NCBI GenBank assembly: GCA_029884165.1
Contig: JAOUIH010000007.1
Span: 1-64,000 of the forward strand
DNA from: Gammaproteobacteria bacterium
GTDB lineage: Bacteria > Pseudomonadota > Gammaproteobacteria > Steroidobacterales > Woeseiaceae
DNA: 64,000 nt
Direction: 5' to 3'
Below are positions 37,928-46,780 of this stretch, in pieces; positions within the stretch are counted from its first letter, which is position 1; each line of letters begins with the position of its first letter. A program made the translations under genes and the position numbers. A model generated the notes under the pieces. It was not told where the DNA came from and searched no databases. It was given only the letters and a program-made list of their open reading frames with translations.

Positions 37928-38563
37928 ATGCATACGATGAGTCTCACGCACAATCTCCACATATCTCGCGAGGGCTGGCCCTTTCTGGCTGCGGCCGTTC
38001 TGCTCGCCAGTGCCAGCTGGCATTTTGCCGGCCCGGTGTTCGCGCTGCTGCCTGCCGGGCTGACGGTATGGCTTGTACAGGTATTTCACGACCCGACGCG
38101 TGCAGTGCCGGCCGTCCCTCTGGGCGTGGTGAGCCCGGTCGACGGTGAAGTTGTGACGATCGGGCCGGCTGGCTGCCGACCGCTCGTCGAGGGGGCGACG
38201 TCGATCCTGATCCGGATCAGCGCCATGGGGACCTATACCGCACGCTCCCCGGTCGAGGGCAAGGCTCTGGATATTCCCGAGGACCGGGGCCGGCCCGCGC
38301 ATGGCTACGGTCATTCGGCGCTCTGGCTGCAGACAGACGAGGGGGCGGACGTCGTCATGTATTTCGACGGATATCGGTTCGGGCTGGCGCCACGCGCGAT
38401 CCTCCGCTACGGCGACCGGGTCGGCCAGGGGCAGCGTTGTGCGTTCCTGCGGCTGACGAAGTACGTAGCGGTCGAACTCCCGCCTGATACGCGTATCGTC
38501 GCGCACGCGGGGCAGCGCGTCGTTGCCGGCCGCGACCTGCTCGCAAGACTCTCGCACGAGTGA
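37928..38563 (+). CDS. Phosphatidylserine-decarboxylase-like protein lacking the self-cleavage Gly-Ser
   Basis: Protein of about 211 aa with the layout of short PSD proenzymes: [13 protein letters not shown] with a membrane segment, a [23 protein letters not shown] region, then [15 protein letters not shown] and a C-terminal [26 protein letters not shown]. In true PSDs the C-terminal strand carries LGST or FGSR, and the Ser becomes the pyruvoyl group. Here it reads [12 protein letters not shown], so Thr-Lys (38456-38461) replaces Gly-Ser. It may be catalytically inactive or work differently. The start could be 37937. It is divergent from proS. Confidence 0.7.
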   Translation: MHTMSLTHNLHISREGWPFLAAAVLLASASWHFAGPVFALLPAGLTVWLVQVFHDPTRAVPAVPLGVVSPVDGEVVTIGPAGCRPLVEGATSILIRISAMGTYTARSPVEGKALDIPEDRGRPAHGYGHSALWLQTDEGADVVMYFDGYRFGLAPRAILRYGDRVGQGQRCAFLRLTKYVAVELPPDTRIVAHAGQRVVAGRDLLARLSHE

Positions 38564-38619
38564 GCGCCGGGCTGCGCCCGGGCGGCGACTGTCTTTGCCG
38601 ACCGTGGCACTATACGCAC

Positions 38620-39306
38620 ATGCAGGATCCGACCCCCGATAGCCGACGTTTGCAGTACCTCGATGCCCTGGGCGTTGACGTCTGGCGCGAGCGCCAGCCG
38701 CCCGAGGCGACGGACGGGGCCGACGAGCCTGCGAGCGAAACGGTGCCGGCCGACTGGGACGAACTGCAGGCAACGGTCGCCGCCTGTACTCGCTGCGCAC
38801 TGCACAAGACGAGGACGCAGACGGTCTTCGGCGTGGGTAGCAAGAGCGCTGACTGGATGATCGTCGGCGAGGCTCCGGGCGCCGAGGAAGACCGTCGCGG
38901 CGAACCGTTCGTTGGCCGTGCGGGCAAGCTGCTCGACGAAATGCTTTACGCCGTGGGGCTCGATCGGCAGTCGGTTTTCATCGCGAACGTGCTGAAATGC
39001 CGTCCGCCGAATAACCGCGATCCGTCGCCGGACGAGGCTGGCCAGTGTCGGCCGTACCTGGACCGGCAGATCGCCCTCGTTGCGCCGCGTCTGATCCTGG
39101 CGGTCGGCAGGATCGCCGCCCAGCAACTCCTCGGCAGTGACGCGCCGCTGGGTCGGCTTCGGGGCAAGGTCCACGCGATCGGTGAGCCGGCCGTCCCGGT
39201 CGTGGTAACGTATCATCCGGCGTATCTGCTTCGGAGCCCGACGCAGAAAAGCAAGGCCTGGCAGGATTTGTGCCTGGCGAAAGACCTGTTCGAGCGGCAG
39301 ACATGA
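38620..39306 (+). CDS. Family 4 uracil-DNA glycosylase
   Basis: Fe-S uracil-DNA glycosylase excising U from DNA, about 228 aa. It has [17 protein letters not shown] with the first cluster cysteines, [20 protein letters not shown] (motif A), [13 protein letters not shown] with further Cys, and the HPAYLLR motif near the C-terminus. The ATG at 38620 ([18 protein letters not shown]) fits related proteins. A GTG at 38560 that overlaps the previous stop is an alternative. Its own stop overlaps rimI. Confidence 0.9.
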   Translation: MQDPTPDSRRLQYLDALGVDVWRERQPPEATDGADEPASETVPADWDELQATVAACTRCALHKTRTQTVFGVGSKSADWMIVGEAPGAEEDRRGEPFVGRAGKLLDEMLYAVGLDRQSVFIANVLKCRPPNNRDPSPDEAGQCRPYLDRQIALVAPRLILAVGRIAAQQLLGSDAPLGRLRGKVHAIGEPAVPVVVTYHPAYLLRSPTQKSKAWQDLCLAKDLFERQT

Positions 39307-39782
39307 TTTCGCGGATTGAAGAAGTGCCCGTGCAGGTGCGGGATATGACGCACCACGATCTCGCGCTCGTTTCGGATATAGAACGACGCAGCTACGATTT
39401 TCCCTGGAGCCACGGGGTCTTTCGCGACTGCCTGCTCGCAGGGTACAGCTGCCTGGTTCTGGATCGCGGCGGATACGTCGTCGGCTACGGGATCCTTTCG
39501 ATCGCGGCAGGCGAGGCGCATATTCTGAACCTTTGCATCGACCCGGCGTTCCGGAGCCTCGGCTATGGCGAGCGCCTGCTGGACGACATGATCCATCGAG
39601 CGCGCGAAGCGGATGCGCAGGCCATGTTCCTCGAGGTCCGGCCGTCAAATGAGAACGCGCGCAAGCTCTACCAGAAGAAGGGATTCTTCCGGATAGCGAA
39701 GCGGCCGGCGTACTACCAGTCGAAGTCAGGGCGGGAAGACGCCGACGTTCTTTCGCTGAATCTGCGCCGCTTCGGTCGCTAG
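39303..39782 (+). CDS. rimI: Ribosomal-protein S18 alanine N-acetyltransferase
   Basis: GNAT-fold acetyltransferase acting on the N-terminal Ala of ribosomal protein S18, 159 aa. It shows ERRSYDFPWSHGVFRDCL, the acetyl-CoA loop DPAFRSLGYGERLLDDM, and EVRPSNENARKLYQKKGF. The start ATG overlaps the stop of the uracil-DNA glycosylase gene (ATGA). RimI and a family-4 glycosylase are often neighbours. Confidence 0.92.
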   Translation: MISRIEEVPVQVRDMTHHDLALVSDIERRSYDFPWSHGVFRDCLLAGYSCLVLDRGGYVVGYGILSIAAGEAHILNLCIDPAFRSLGYGERLLDDMIHRAREADAQAMFLEVRPSNENARKLYQKKGFFRIAKRPAYYQSKSGREDADVLSLNLRRFGR

Positions 39783-39848
39783 CCGACCCGGCAGAACTGG
39801 GCTACACTGCGCGGCCTTTCGGCGCCGCGGCGCCCATCGACCGATTCC

Positions 39849-41429
39849 ATGACGAATATCCGACAACAGGTTGGCAGACGGCGTACGTTCGCGATTATTT
39901 CCCATCCGGACGCCGGCAAGACGACACTCACCGAAAAGCTGCTGCTGTTCGGCGGAGCGATCCAGCTCGCCGGCACGGTGAAGGGGCGCAAGGCCAGCCG
40001 GCATGCTACCTCCGACTGGATGGCGCTCGAGCAGGAACGTGGGATTTCCGTTACGTCTTCGGTCATGCAGTTTCCCTACCGGGACTGCATCGTCAACCTT
40101 CTTGACACACCGGGCCACGAGGACTTTTCCGAGGATACGTACCGGACCCTGACGGCTGTCGACTCGGCGCTGATGGTGATCGACTGTGCGAAGGGTGTCG
40201 AGGCGCGGACGATAAAGTTGATGGACGTTTGTCGGCTGCGGGACACGCCGATCATGACTTTCATAAACAAGTTGGATCGCGACGGACGTGAACCGATCGA
40301 ATTGCTCGACGAGATCGAGTCGGTGCTGAAGATCCAGTGTTCGCCTGTTACCTGGCCAATAGGCATGGGGCGCTCGTTGAAGGGCGTTTACCACCTGCTC
40401 CAGGACCGGATCTACCTGTACCAGGCGGTGGGCCGTGAAAAGGCCTCGAAGATCGAAGCGATCGACGGCCTCGATTCGGACGGGGCCCGTGCTGCCCTCG
40501 GCGATTCTCATGCCGCCTTCAGGGAAGAGATCGAACTGGTCAAAGGGGCATGCCCGGAGTTCAGCCTCGACGAGTACCGGGCAGCGCGCCAGACGCCTGT
40601 ATTCTTCGGCTCGGCAATCTCGAATTTCGGCGTGAGGGAGCTGCTGGACGAGTTCGTCAACCACGCGCCGCCCCCGCAGCCGCGGCAGAGCGATGAGCGG
40701 ATCGTGCAACCCACCGAGGAATCGTTGACCGGGTTCATATTCAAGATCCAGGCAAACATGGACCCGGCGCACCGGGATCGCATTGCCTTCATGCGCATAT
40801 GCTCAGGCGAGTTCACCAAGGGCATGCGCGTCCTGCATATCCGCAGCGGCAAGGAGATGAAAATCGCCGATGCCATCACGTTCATGGCGGCAGACCGGCA
40901 GCATGCCGACAGCGCATATGCGGGAGACATCATCGGCCTGCACAATCACGGCACGATCAATATCGGAGACAGTTTTTCGCAGGGCGAGATCCTGCGCTTT
41001 GCAGGAATTCCGAGCTTTGCGCCGGAGCTCTTCCGGCGCGCGATCCTGAAGGATCCCCTCCGGCTCAAAGCCCTGCAAAAGGGCCTCGAGCAGCTCTGCG
41101 AAGAAGGAGCGACACAGCTGTTCCGGCCGATGCGCAATAATGACCTGATCCTCGGCGCCGTCGGGCCGCTGCAGTTCGATGTCGTGGCCCATCGGCTGCG
41201 CGATGAGTACAAGGTGGAGTGCCAGTTCGAAGCAGTGGGCGTAAGTTGCGCCCGGTGGGTCGAGGGCGACGACGAAAAGATGTTGGCCGATTTCCGCAGG
41301 AAGGCCGAGGATAATCTCGCAATCGACCACGGTGGCAGCCTGGTGTACCTGGCGCCGACCCGGGTCAATCTCAGCCTTACAGAGGAGCGCTGGCCGGATC
41401 TGCGGTTCCGTGAAACGCGCGAATTCTGA
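39849..41429 (+). CDS. prfC: Peptide chain release factor 3
   Basis: Translational GTPase that recycles RF1 and RF2, 526 aa, as in E. coli (529). G1 is [14 protein letters not shown]3 is [14 protein letters not shown] and G4 is [11 protein letters not shown]-terminal domains include [19 protein letters not shown]. The gene stands alone between rimI and an MFS transporter gene. Confidence 0.97.
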   Translation: MTNIRQQVGRRRTFAIISHPDAGKTTLTEKLLLFGGAIQLAGTVKGRKASRHATSDWMALEQERGISVTSSVMQFPYRDCIVNLLDTPGHEDFSEDTYRTLTAVDSALMVIDCAKGVEARTIKLMDVCRLRDTPIMTFINKLDRDGREPIELLDEIESVLKIQCSPVTWPIGMGRSLKGVYHLLQDRIYLYQAVGREKASKIEAIDGLDSDGARAALGDSHAAFREEIELVKGACPEFSLDEYRAARQTPVFFGSAISNFGVRELLDEFVNHAPPPQPRQSDERIVQPTEESLTGFIFKIQANMDPAHRDRIAFMRICSGEFTKGMRVLHIRSGKEMKIADAITFMAADRQHADSAYAGDIIGLHNHGTINIGDSFSQGEILRFAGIPSFAPELFRRAILKDPLRLKALQKGLEQLCEEGATQLFRPMRNNDLILGAVGPLQFDVVAHRLRDEYKVECQFEAVGVSCARWVEGDDEKMLADFRRKAEDNLAIDHGGSLVYLAPTRVNLSLTEERWPDLRFRETREF

Positions 41430-41459
41430 TGGCTCGACCCGACGGAGTATGATCCAGAC

Positions 41460-42719
41460 ATGGGATCGCAGGACTTCCTGAACAAGCGGGTAGTCGCCTG
41501 GGCGTTGTACGACTGGGGCAATTCGGCATTTGCGCTGAGCGTACTCGCCGTATTGTTTCCTCTGTTCCTGGGAAGCTACTGGAGTGCCGGCGACGAAGGC
41601 GCTGCGGTCACGTCGCGTCTCGCGTGGGCGACAGCGGGAGCCAGCTTCGTCGTGTTTCTCCTCGCGCCCGTGCTCGGCGCGATCGCGGACACCGGCGGGT
41701 ATCGCAAGCGGTTCCTTTTCATACTCGCGCTACTGGGGGCCCTGTCGACCGCTGCGCTGAGCCTGGTCGGCGAGGGCGGCTGGCCCTGGGCTCTCATTCT
41801 GTTCGCGCTCGGTTCGATCGGTTATTACAGCGCCAACGTCTTTTACGATGCTCTTATCGTCGACGTCAGTCCGCCACGCTATTACAACCTCGTCTCTGCT
41901 TTCGGATTTTCACTGGGCTATTTTGGTGGCGCATTGCTGCTTGCCATGCACGTCTGGATGCTGACGACGCCGGAAGCATTCGGCTTTGGATCGTCAATCG
42001 AGGTCATTCAGTTCGCGTTCGTGTCGGTAGGAATCTGGTGGGTCGTATTTCTGCTGCCTGTCGTCCTGACGGTTCGCGAGGGTACTGCCGCGGCGGTTCC
42101 CGGCGTCGGCAGCGTGAGGGCTGCATACCGGACGCTCGCCGGCACGTTTCGCGAAATCCGGCAGTACCGCGACGTCTTCCTGTTTTTGCTCGGCTATCTC
42201 CTGTACATAGGCGGCGTATTCACGGTCATTTTCATGGCGGTGAATTTCGGGCAACGCCTGGGCTTCTCGCAAACGGATCTCGTCAAGGCGCTGCTGATCA
42301 CCAATTTCGTCGGCTTTCCCGCGACGCTCGCCTACGGCGCGATCGGACACAAGTTGGGCCCGAAGGTGGCGATCTACGTCGGCCTGGCGGTGTATACCGG
42401 GGTTGCCTGCTGGGCCGTGTTCCTGACCGAGGTGCGCGAGTTCTACATCATGGCGATTACGATCGGCCTGGTACAGGGCGGAGTCCAGGGCATGAGTCGT
42501 TCGCTGTTCGCGGGATTGATCCCGGCGAGCCAGTCTGGCGAGTTTTTCGGTTTCTACAACATGATGACGAAGCTCGCGCACGTGCTCGGACCGGCGCTCG
42601 TCGGCATAGGCGCACTGTTCTCCGGAGATCCGAAATTCATCCTGATCACGCTGGTGCCCCTGTTCGTCCTGGGGGCGCTAATGCTGACCCGCGTACAAGA
42701 GCCAGCAATCATCGATTGA
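41460..42719 (+). CDS. MFS transporter, UMF1/Atg22-like
   Basis: Twelve-segment membrane transporter, 419 aa, with the UMF1 signature VVAWALYDWGNSAFALSV near the start, GAIADTGGYRKRFL and SIGYYSANVFYDALIVDV. The C-terminal half has GLVQGGVQGMSRSLFAGLIP. The substrate is unknown for bacterial members. It follows prfC by 30 bp and converges with the tgpA-like gene. Confidence 0.88.
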   Translation: MGSQDFLNKRVVAWALYDWGNSAFALSVLAVLFPLFLGSYWSAGDEGAAVTSRLAWATAGASFVVFLLAPVLGAIADTGGYRKRFLFILALLGALSTAALSLVGEGGWPWALILFALGSIGYYSANVFYDALIVDVSPPRYYNLVSAFGFSLGYFGGALLLAMHVWMLTTPEAFGFGSSIEVIQFAFVSVGIWWVVFLLPVVLTVREGTAAAVPGVGSVRAAYRTLAGTFREIRQYRDVFLFLLGYLLYIGGVFTVIFMAVNFGQRLGFSQTDLVKALLITNFVGFPATLAYGAIGHKLGPKVAIYVGLAVYTGVACWAVFLTEVREFYIMAITIGLVQGGVQGMSRSLFAGLIPASQSGEFFGFYNMMTKLAHVLGPALVGIGALFSGDPKFILITLVPLFVLGALMLTRVQEPAIID

Positions 42720-42743
42720 GCGAGGCCGGGGCGCGGCAAGTGC

Positions 42744-44734
42744 TCACCCGGCTCGCCGGAAACGGCGGCCGGCCCGACCTGGGAATTCGCCGACAGCTTC
42801 CCGCAGGCGGCGCAGGGAGGTCTCGTTCGACTCGCCGTAGCGAGCAGACAAGTAGCAAGAGGTCACTCGGTTCGCGGCCCGCTCGATGTCCGGATCGGCG
42901 TCCGCAAGCCTTGCGGCATAGGACAGCGGCGTTTCACCGGTCGCCGCGGCCAGGCCGGCTTTCTGCAGGAAACGCGCATACAGTATTGCTGCCGGATCCT
43001 TTCTCGGTGGCCGGTAGCGTCGCAGGAGCAGTGCGCTGATCACGGCCAGCGCCGCGGCAACCAGGCCGACCAGGGTCAGCAGCATCTTCCGCCAGTCGGG
43101 ATCCTCCATGCCCAGCCATTGCAGGAAAGACTCCTGGTTTTCCGGCCCGTAGCCAAGTATCCACTCGTTCCATTTTGCGTTCAGCGCGTCCCAGGTCAGC
43201 TGCAATTGGTGCAGCAGCTTCGACGGCGTACTCAGGCCCCATGCGATTCCGACGTCGGCAAAGCGAGCCGAGGACATGCCATCGCTGATACGTTCCGGGG
43301 CCACCGCGGCGGTCGGGTCGATCCGGCGCCATCCGCTACCCTCGAGCCAGACTTCGGTCCACGCATGCGCATCCGATTGACGCACGATCATGTAGCTGCC
43401 CATCGGGTTGATTTCCCCGCCCTGGTAGCCGATGACGACGCGCGACGGAATGCCGGCGGCGCGCGTCAGCACGGCGAACGCAGACGCATAGTGCTCGCAG
43501 AAGCCTTGCCGGGTTTCGAACAGGAACTCGTCCACGGAGTCGTTGCCGAGCGGCGGCGGCTCGAGCGTATAGAAATACTCCTCCTCGTGAAACTTGCGGA
43601 GAACCGCGTCGATGAAGGCGGCGTCGTTGCCCGTCGCGGCGCGCAGCTGCGCGCAAAGTTGACGGTGCGGGGGTTCGCGTCCCCCGGCAGCCGGAGATGG
43701 TAGTCGCGCGTGAATCGGTTGAGTTCCTGGTCCAGCCGGAATTCGGGATAGGAAACGACGCTGTATACGATGCGCTGGTCGATGGGCTGGGCACGAGCCA
43801 GCTGCTGCTGCGCCCCCATGAAGGCCTGGTCGAGCGACCATTCGTAAGCGAGTTCGAGCGCGAAAACCCAGTGCTGGCGGGTCGGTTCCATGGTGACCTG
43901 GTAGCGCACCGGCTCCCCGAAAAACTCTACCGGCCAGCGGTCCCGCGAAACGATCGATGGCTCGTTGCCCGACCAGGTTCGGCCATTGAACCGATGCAGC
44001 ACGAGGCCACGCCAGTAACGCTGGCGGGGTTCGGGGATCGCGCCGTCGAACCTGACCCGGAACGCCACGGCGTCCGATTGGGACAGGGAACTGATGTCAC
44101 CGGGGCTCATGCGGTCGGAGAGGCCGGTGACTGCACCACTGGTATCGATCGGTACGGCCCAGAACGGTGCCGCGAGCCGCGGAAAGAAGATCCACATAAA
44201 CAACATCAATGGAACTGCATAGCCGACGAGGCGGCTCGCGTCGCGGAATGCCTGCCGGGCGCTGACGCCGCGGCTGACTGACATCTGCAACCATGCCGTC
44301 ATCGTCAGCAGCAGTCCGGCGAACAGGTATGGCAGCGACCAGAGGTACTGTTCGCGAAGCAGCGACGACATCACCAGGAAGACCGAGATGAACAACAGCA
44401 CGAACTGGTCCCGCCGTTGCCGCGTCTCGAGCAGCTTCAGTGCAGCCATCACCGCGAGCAACGCCGAGCCGGGGCCGACGCCGCTGATCGTTTCGTAGGA
44501 GGCCAGGATGCCGAGAAAGCATGCAAGTGCCAGCAGGACACGAAACCACGCTGGCGGAAGGTGCCAGCGCTGGCGCTCGATAAGCCACCGCCCGCCCGCA
44601 CAGGCCAGGTAGGTTACGGTTACCCACAGCGGCAGGTATGGCGCGTGCGGGGCGACCGCGAAGGTCAGGGCGGCCAGCGTCCATGGCAGGCTGGCCAGCA
44701 ACGAGCCGTCTGTGCCCGAATTCTTCCTATGCAT
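42744..44734 (-). pseudogene. TgpA-like DUF3488/transglutaminase membrane protein, split by a frameshift
   Basis: Large inner-membrane protein expected at about 660 aa. The N-terminal half (44734 to about 43661) has DUF3488 membrane segments and a periplasmic part ending RLPGDANPRTVN. The C-terminal half is in the next frame (about 43660 to 42744) and begins CAQLRAATGNDAAFID. Its transglutaminase domain has the catalytic Cys in RQGFCEHYASAF, the His in QSDAHAWTEVW and the Asp in WRRIDPTAAV, then one membrane segment and DUF4129-like residues. Adding one base near 43660 (GTC-[C]AA) would restore TVQLCAQLR. It overlaps the DUF58 gene by 8 bp. Confidence 0.8.
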
Positions 44735-45737
44735 GCGTCCCGCCTGCGGACCCGCCGAATAGAGCCAGGGCTTTCAGGCAGCGATGGCGGTGAGTTTCTC
44801 CGTGTGCCGGAGGAAACTCGACGCCGGCGATTCGCAGGCCGTAGTCGACCTGGCTGCGATCGGCGTCGAGTATCCAGCGCGTAAGGATCGATAATCGGGT
44901 CTCGACGTCGTCGTCGGGCACTTTGTCGAAGTCGAGCCACTGGCTGCTGATGTCCGCGCCGGAAAACTGCTTCGACAGGAGTTCTCCGCTGCGCGCATAG
45001 GCCTTCCATGCAACATGCCGCGGGGGGTCACCGTCATGGAACCGGCGCAGGCCTGCGAAATCTTCTTCGCCACGGGCATCATGTTGCCGGTGGCCGCGAG
45101 CGGTCCGCGACGGCGGCGGCGGGGGGGCGCTGGCGGCTGCGGCCGGGTAGACGAGGCCGCGCAGGTCCATGTGCAACCAGGCCCAGGACCGGAACAGTTC
45201 GAAAGGGAACAGGGTTCTGATGCCGAACCGGTCCAGCTGCACATAACCGCGATTTCTGGTTTCGACCTCGAGCCGGAAGATTCTGCTTTCTCCCGGGCCG
45301 AGATCTTCGATCGAACTGGCGACCGGCCCGGCATAGAGCTGGAGATGATGCCGCTGGCTGCGCGAGCGATTTGTGACCGCGATACGGAAACCCGCCACCT
45401 GGCCTGCGTGTACGGGATCGACGCCCGCAAAATTGATCTGCAGCCCGACCAGGTTGCGCTGGCACTGATGCATGGCGACGAAGCCGAGGCCCGTCAGCAG
45501 GAAAGTCAGCACGAATGAGAGGTTGTTGTTGTAGTTCATCGAGCCGAGCAGCATCGCGAAGGTCATCAGCGCGAAGATCAGTCCGACGCCCGTCGGCAGG
45601 ATATAGATTCGGCCGGGCCGAAGTTCCGTGACCGGCTGGTCAGTCCCCTGTCGGCTGCGGGCCCAGCGTGCCGCGCGTTCGTAGACCCGCGCCCGCCAGG
45701 GCCGCGTGCTACGGAATGGCCACGGAATCGAGAACAT
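44727..45737 (-). CDS. DUF58 domain-containing membrane protein
   Basis: Protein of 336 aa, middle gene of a MoxR-DUF58-TgpA set. Two membrane segments (GLIFALMTFAMLLGSMNYNNNLSFVLTFLLTGLGFVA region) precede a beta-rich part and the DUF58 motif GEEDFAGLRRFHDGDPPRHVAWKAYARSG. A Pro-rich stretch (APPPPPS) lies just before the DUF58 motif. In MoxR systems DUF58 proteins are often VWA-like partners of the ATPase. It starts within the MoxR coding end (29-bp overlap). Confidence 0.88.
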   Translation of the reverse strand: MFSIPWPFRSTRPWRARVYERAARWARSRQGTDQPVTELRPGRIYILPTGVGLIFALMTFAMLLGSMNYNNNLSFVLTFLLTGLGFVAMHQCQRNLVGLQINFAGVDPVHAGQVAGFRIAVTNRSRSQRHHLQLYAGPVASSIEDLGPGESRIFRLEVETRNRGYVQLDRFGIRTLFPFELFRSWAWLHMDLRGLVYPAAAASAPPPPPSRTARGHRQHDARGEEDFAGLRRFHDGDPPRHVAWKAYARSGELLSKQFSGADISSQWLDFDKVPDDDVETRLSILTRWILDADRSQVDYGLRIAGVEFPPAHGETHRHRCLKALALFGGSAGGTHA

Positions 45738-46674
45738 GGCGGCACAGGTCGCCGGCCTTGCGGTGGGCCGAACCGCTCGACGGCTTCAGGCGATGCCCTG
45801 CCACCGCAGCGAATACGGCCTGGACGTCGTCGGGAAAGACGCCGGCGTGATTACGGACGAAAGCCTGCGCCCGGGCGGCTGCCGCAACGGCGAGCGCGCC
45901 ACGTGGCGAAAGGCCGATTTCGATATCCGGTGACTCTCGGGTGTACCGGACGAGGGCCTGGATGTAATCGATCAGCGGTTCACTGACATGGATGCGCGCG
46001 GCCGCCGCCTGCAGCTCGATCAGCTGTTCCGGCCCAAGGACGGGCTGCAGCTCGGCAAGCAGCTGGCGTCGGTCCGTGCCCGTGATCAGCGCGCGCTCTT
46101 CGGCTTCGTTCGGGTATCCCAGCTCGAGTCGCATCAGGAAACGGTCGAGCTGCGATTCGGGCAGCGGGAATGTGCCTATCTGGTCCGACGGGTTCTGCGT
46201 GGCAACGACGAAGAACGGCGCCGGGAGCGCGTGGGTGTGGCCGTCGACGGATACCTGTTGTTCCTCCATCGCCTCGAGCAATGCGCTTTGCGCCTTCGGG
46301 GTAGCCCGATTTACCTCGTCTGCAAGGACCAGCTGCGAGAAAATTGGTCCGGGCTGAAACTGGAAGCGTCCGGTGTCGCGCTGGAAAATCGAGACGCCGA
46401 TAATGTCGGCAGGAAGCAGGTCGCTCGTGAACTGGATTCGCTGGTAGCTCAAGCCGAGGACACGGGCCAGGGCCTGCGCGAGCGTGGTTTTGCCGAGTCC
46501 CGGCAGGTCTTCGATGAGAAGGTGGCCGCGTGCCAGCAGGCAGGCGAGCGCCAGCGCAATTTCGTCGTCCTTGCCGAGGATGATCGTGCCCAGGGCGGCT
46601 CGGGCACGGTCCAGTGCCGCACGCAGGCGTGTCGAATCCGTCGGCAGGTGTTCCAGCGTGTTTCCGCGCTGCAT
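45709..46674 (-). CDS. MoxR-family AAA+ ATPase
   Basis: AAA+ chaperone-like ATPase, 321 aa. Walker A is EDLPGLGKTTLAQAL, Walker B is LVLADEVNRATPKAQSALLEAM, and sensor 1 is VVATQNPSDQIGTFPLPESQLDRF. A C-terminal GLSPRGALAVAAAARAQAF is typical of MoxR. MoxR proteins help metal insertion or assembly of partner complexes; here the partners would be the DUF58 and transglutaminase genes that follow. Confidence 0.93.
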   Translation of the reverse strand: MQRGNTLEHLPTDSTRLRAALDRARAALGTIILGKDDEIALALACLLARGHLLIEDLPGLGKTTLAQALARVLGLSYQRIQFTSDLLPADIIGVSIFQRDTGRFQFQPGPIFSQLVLADEVNRATPKAQSALLEAMEEQQVSVDGHTHALPAPFFVVATQNPSDQIGTFPLPESQLDRFLMRLELGYPNEAEERALITGTDRRQLLAELQPVLGPEQLIELQAAAARIHVSEPLIDYIQALVRYTRESPDIEIGLSPRGALAVAAAARAQAFVRNHAGVFPDDVQAVFAAVAGHRLKPSSGSAHRKAGDLCRHVLDSVAIP

Positions 46675-46780
46675 GAAACTCTCCTGAAGTCCCGGCTCCC
46701 GTTCCTATAGTCGCGGATAGCCTGTCTCTTTGCACCCGGTCCACGACAGATTGTGACCGAGTCCTCAGATTGCCGGAGTT

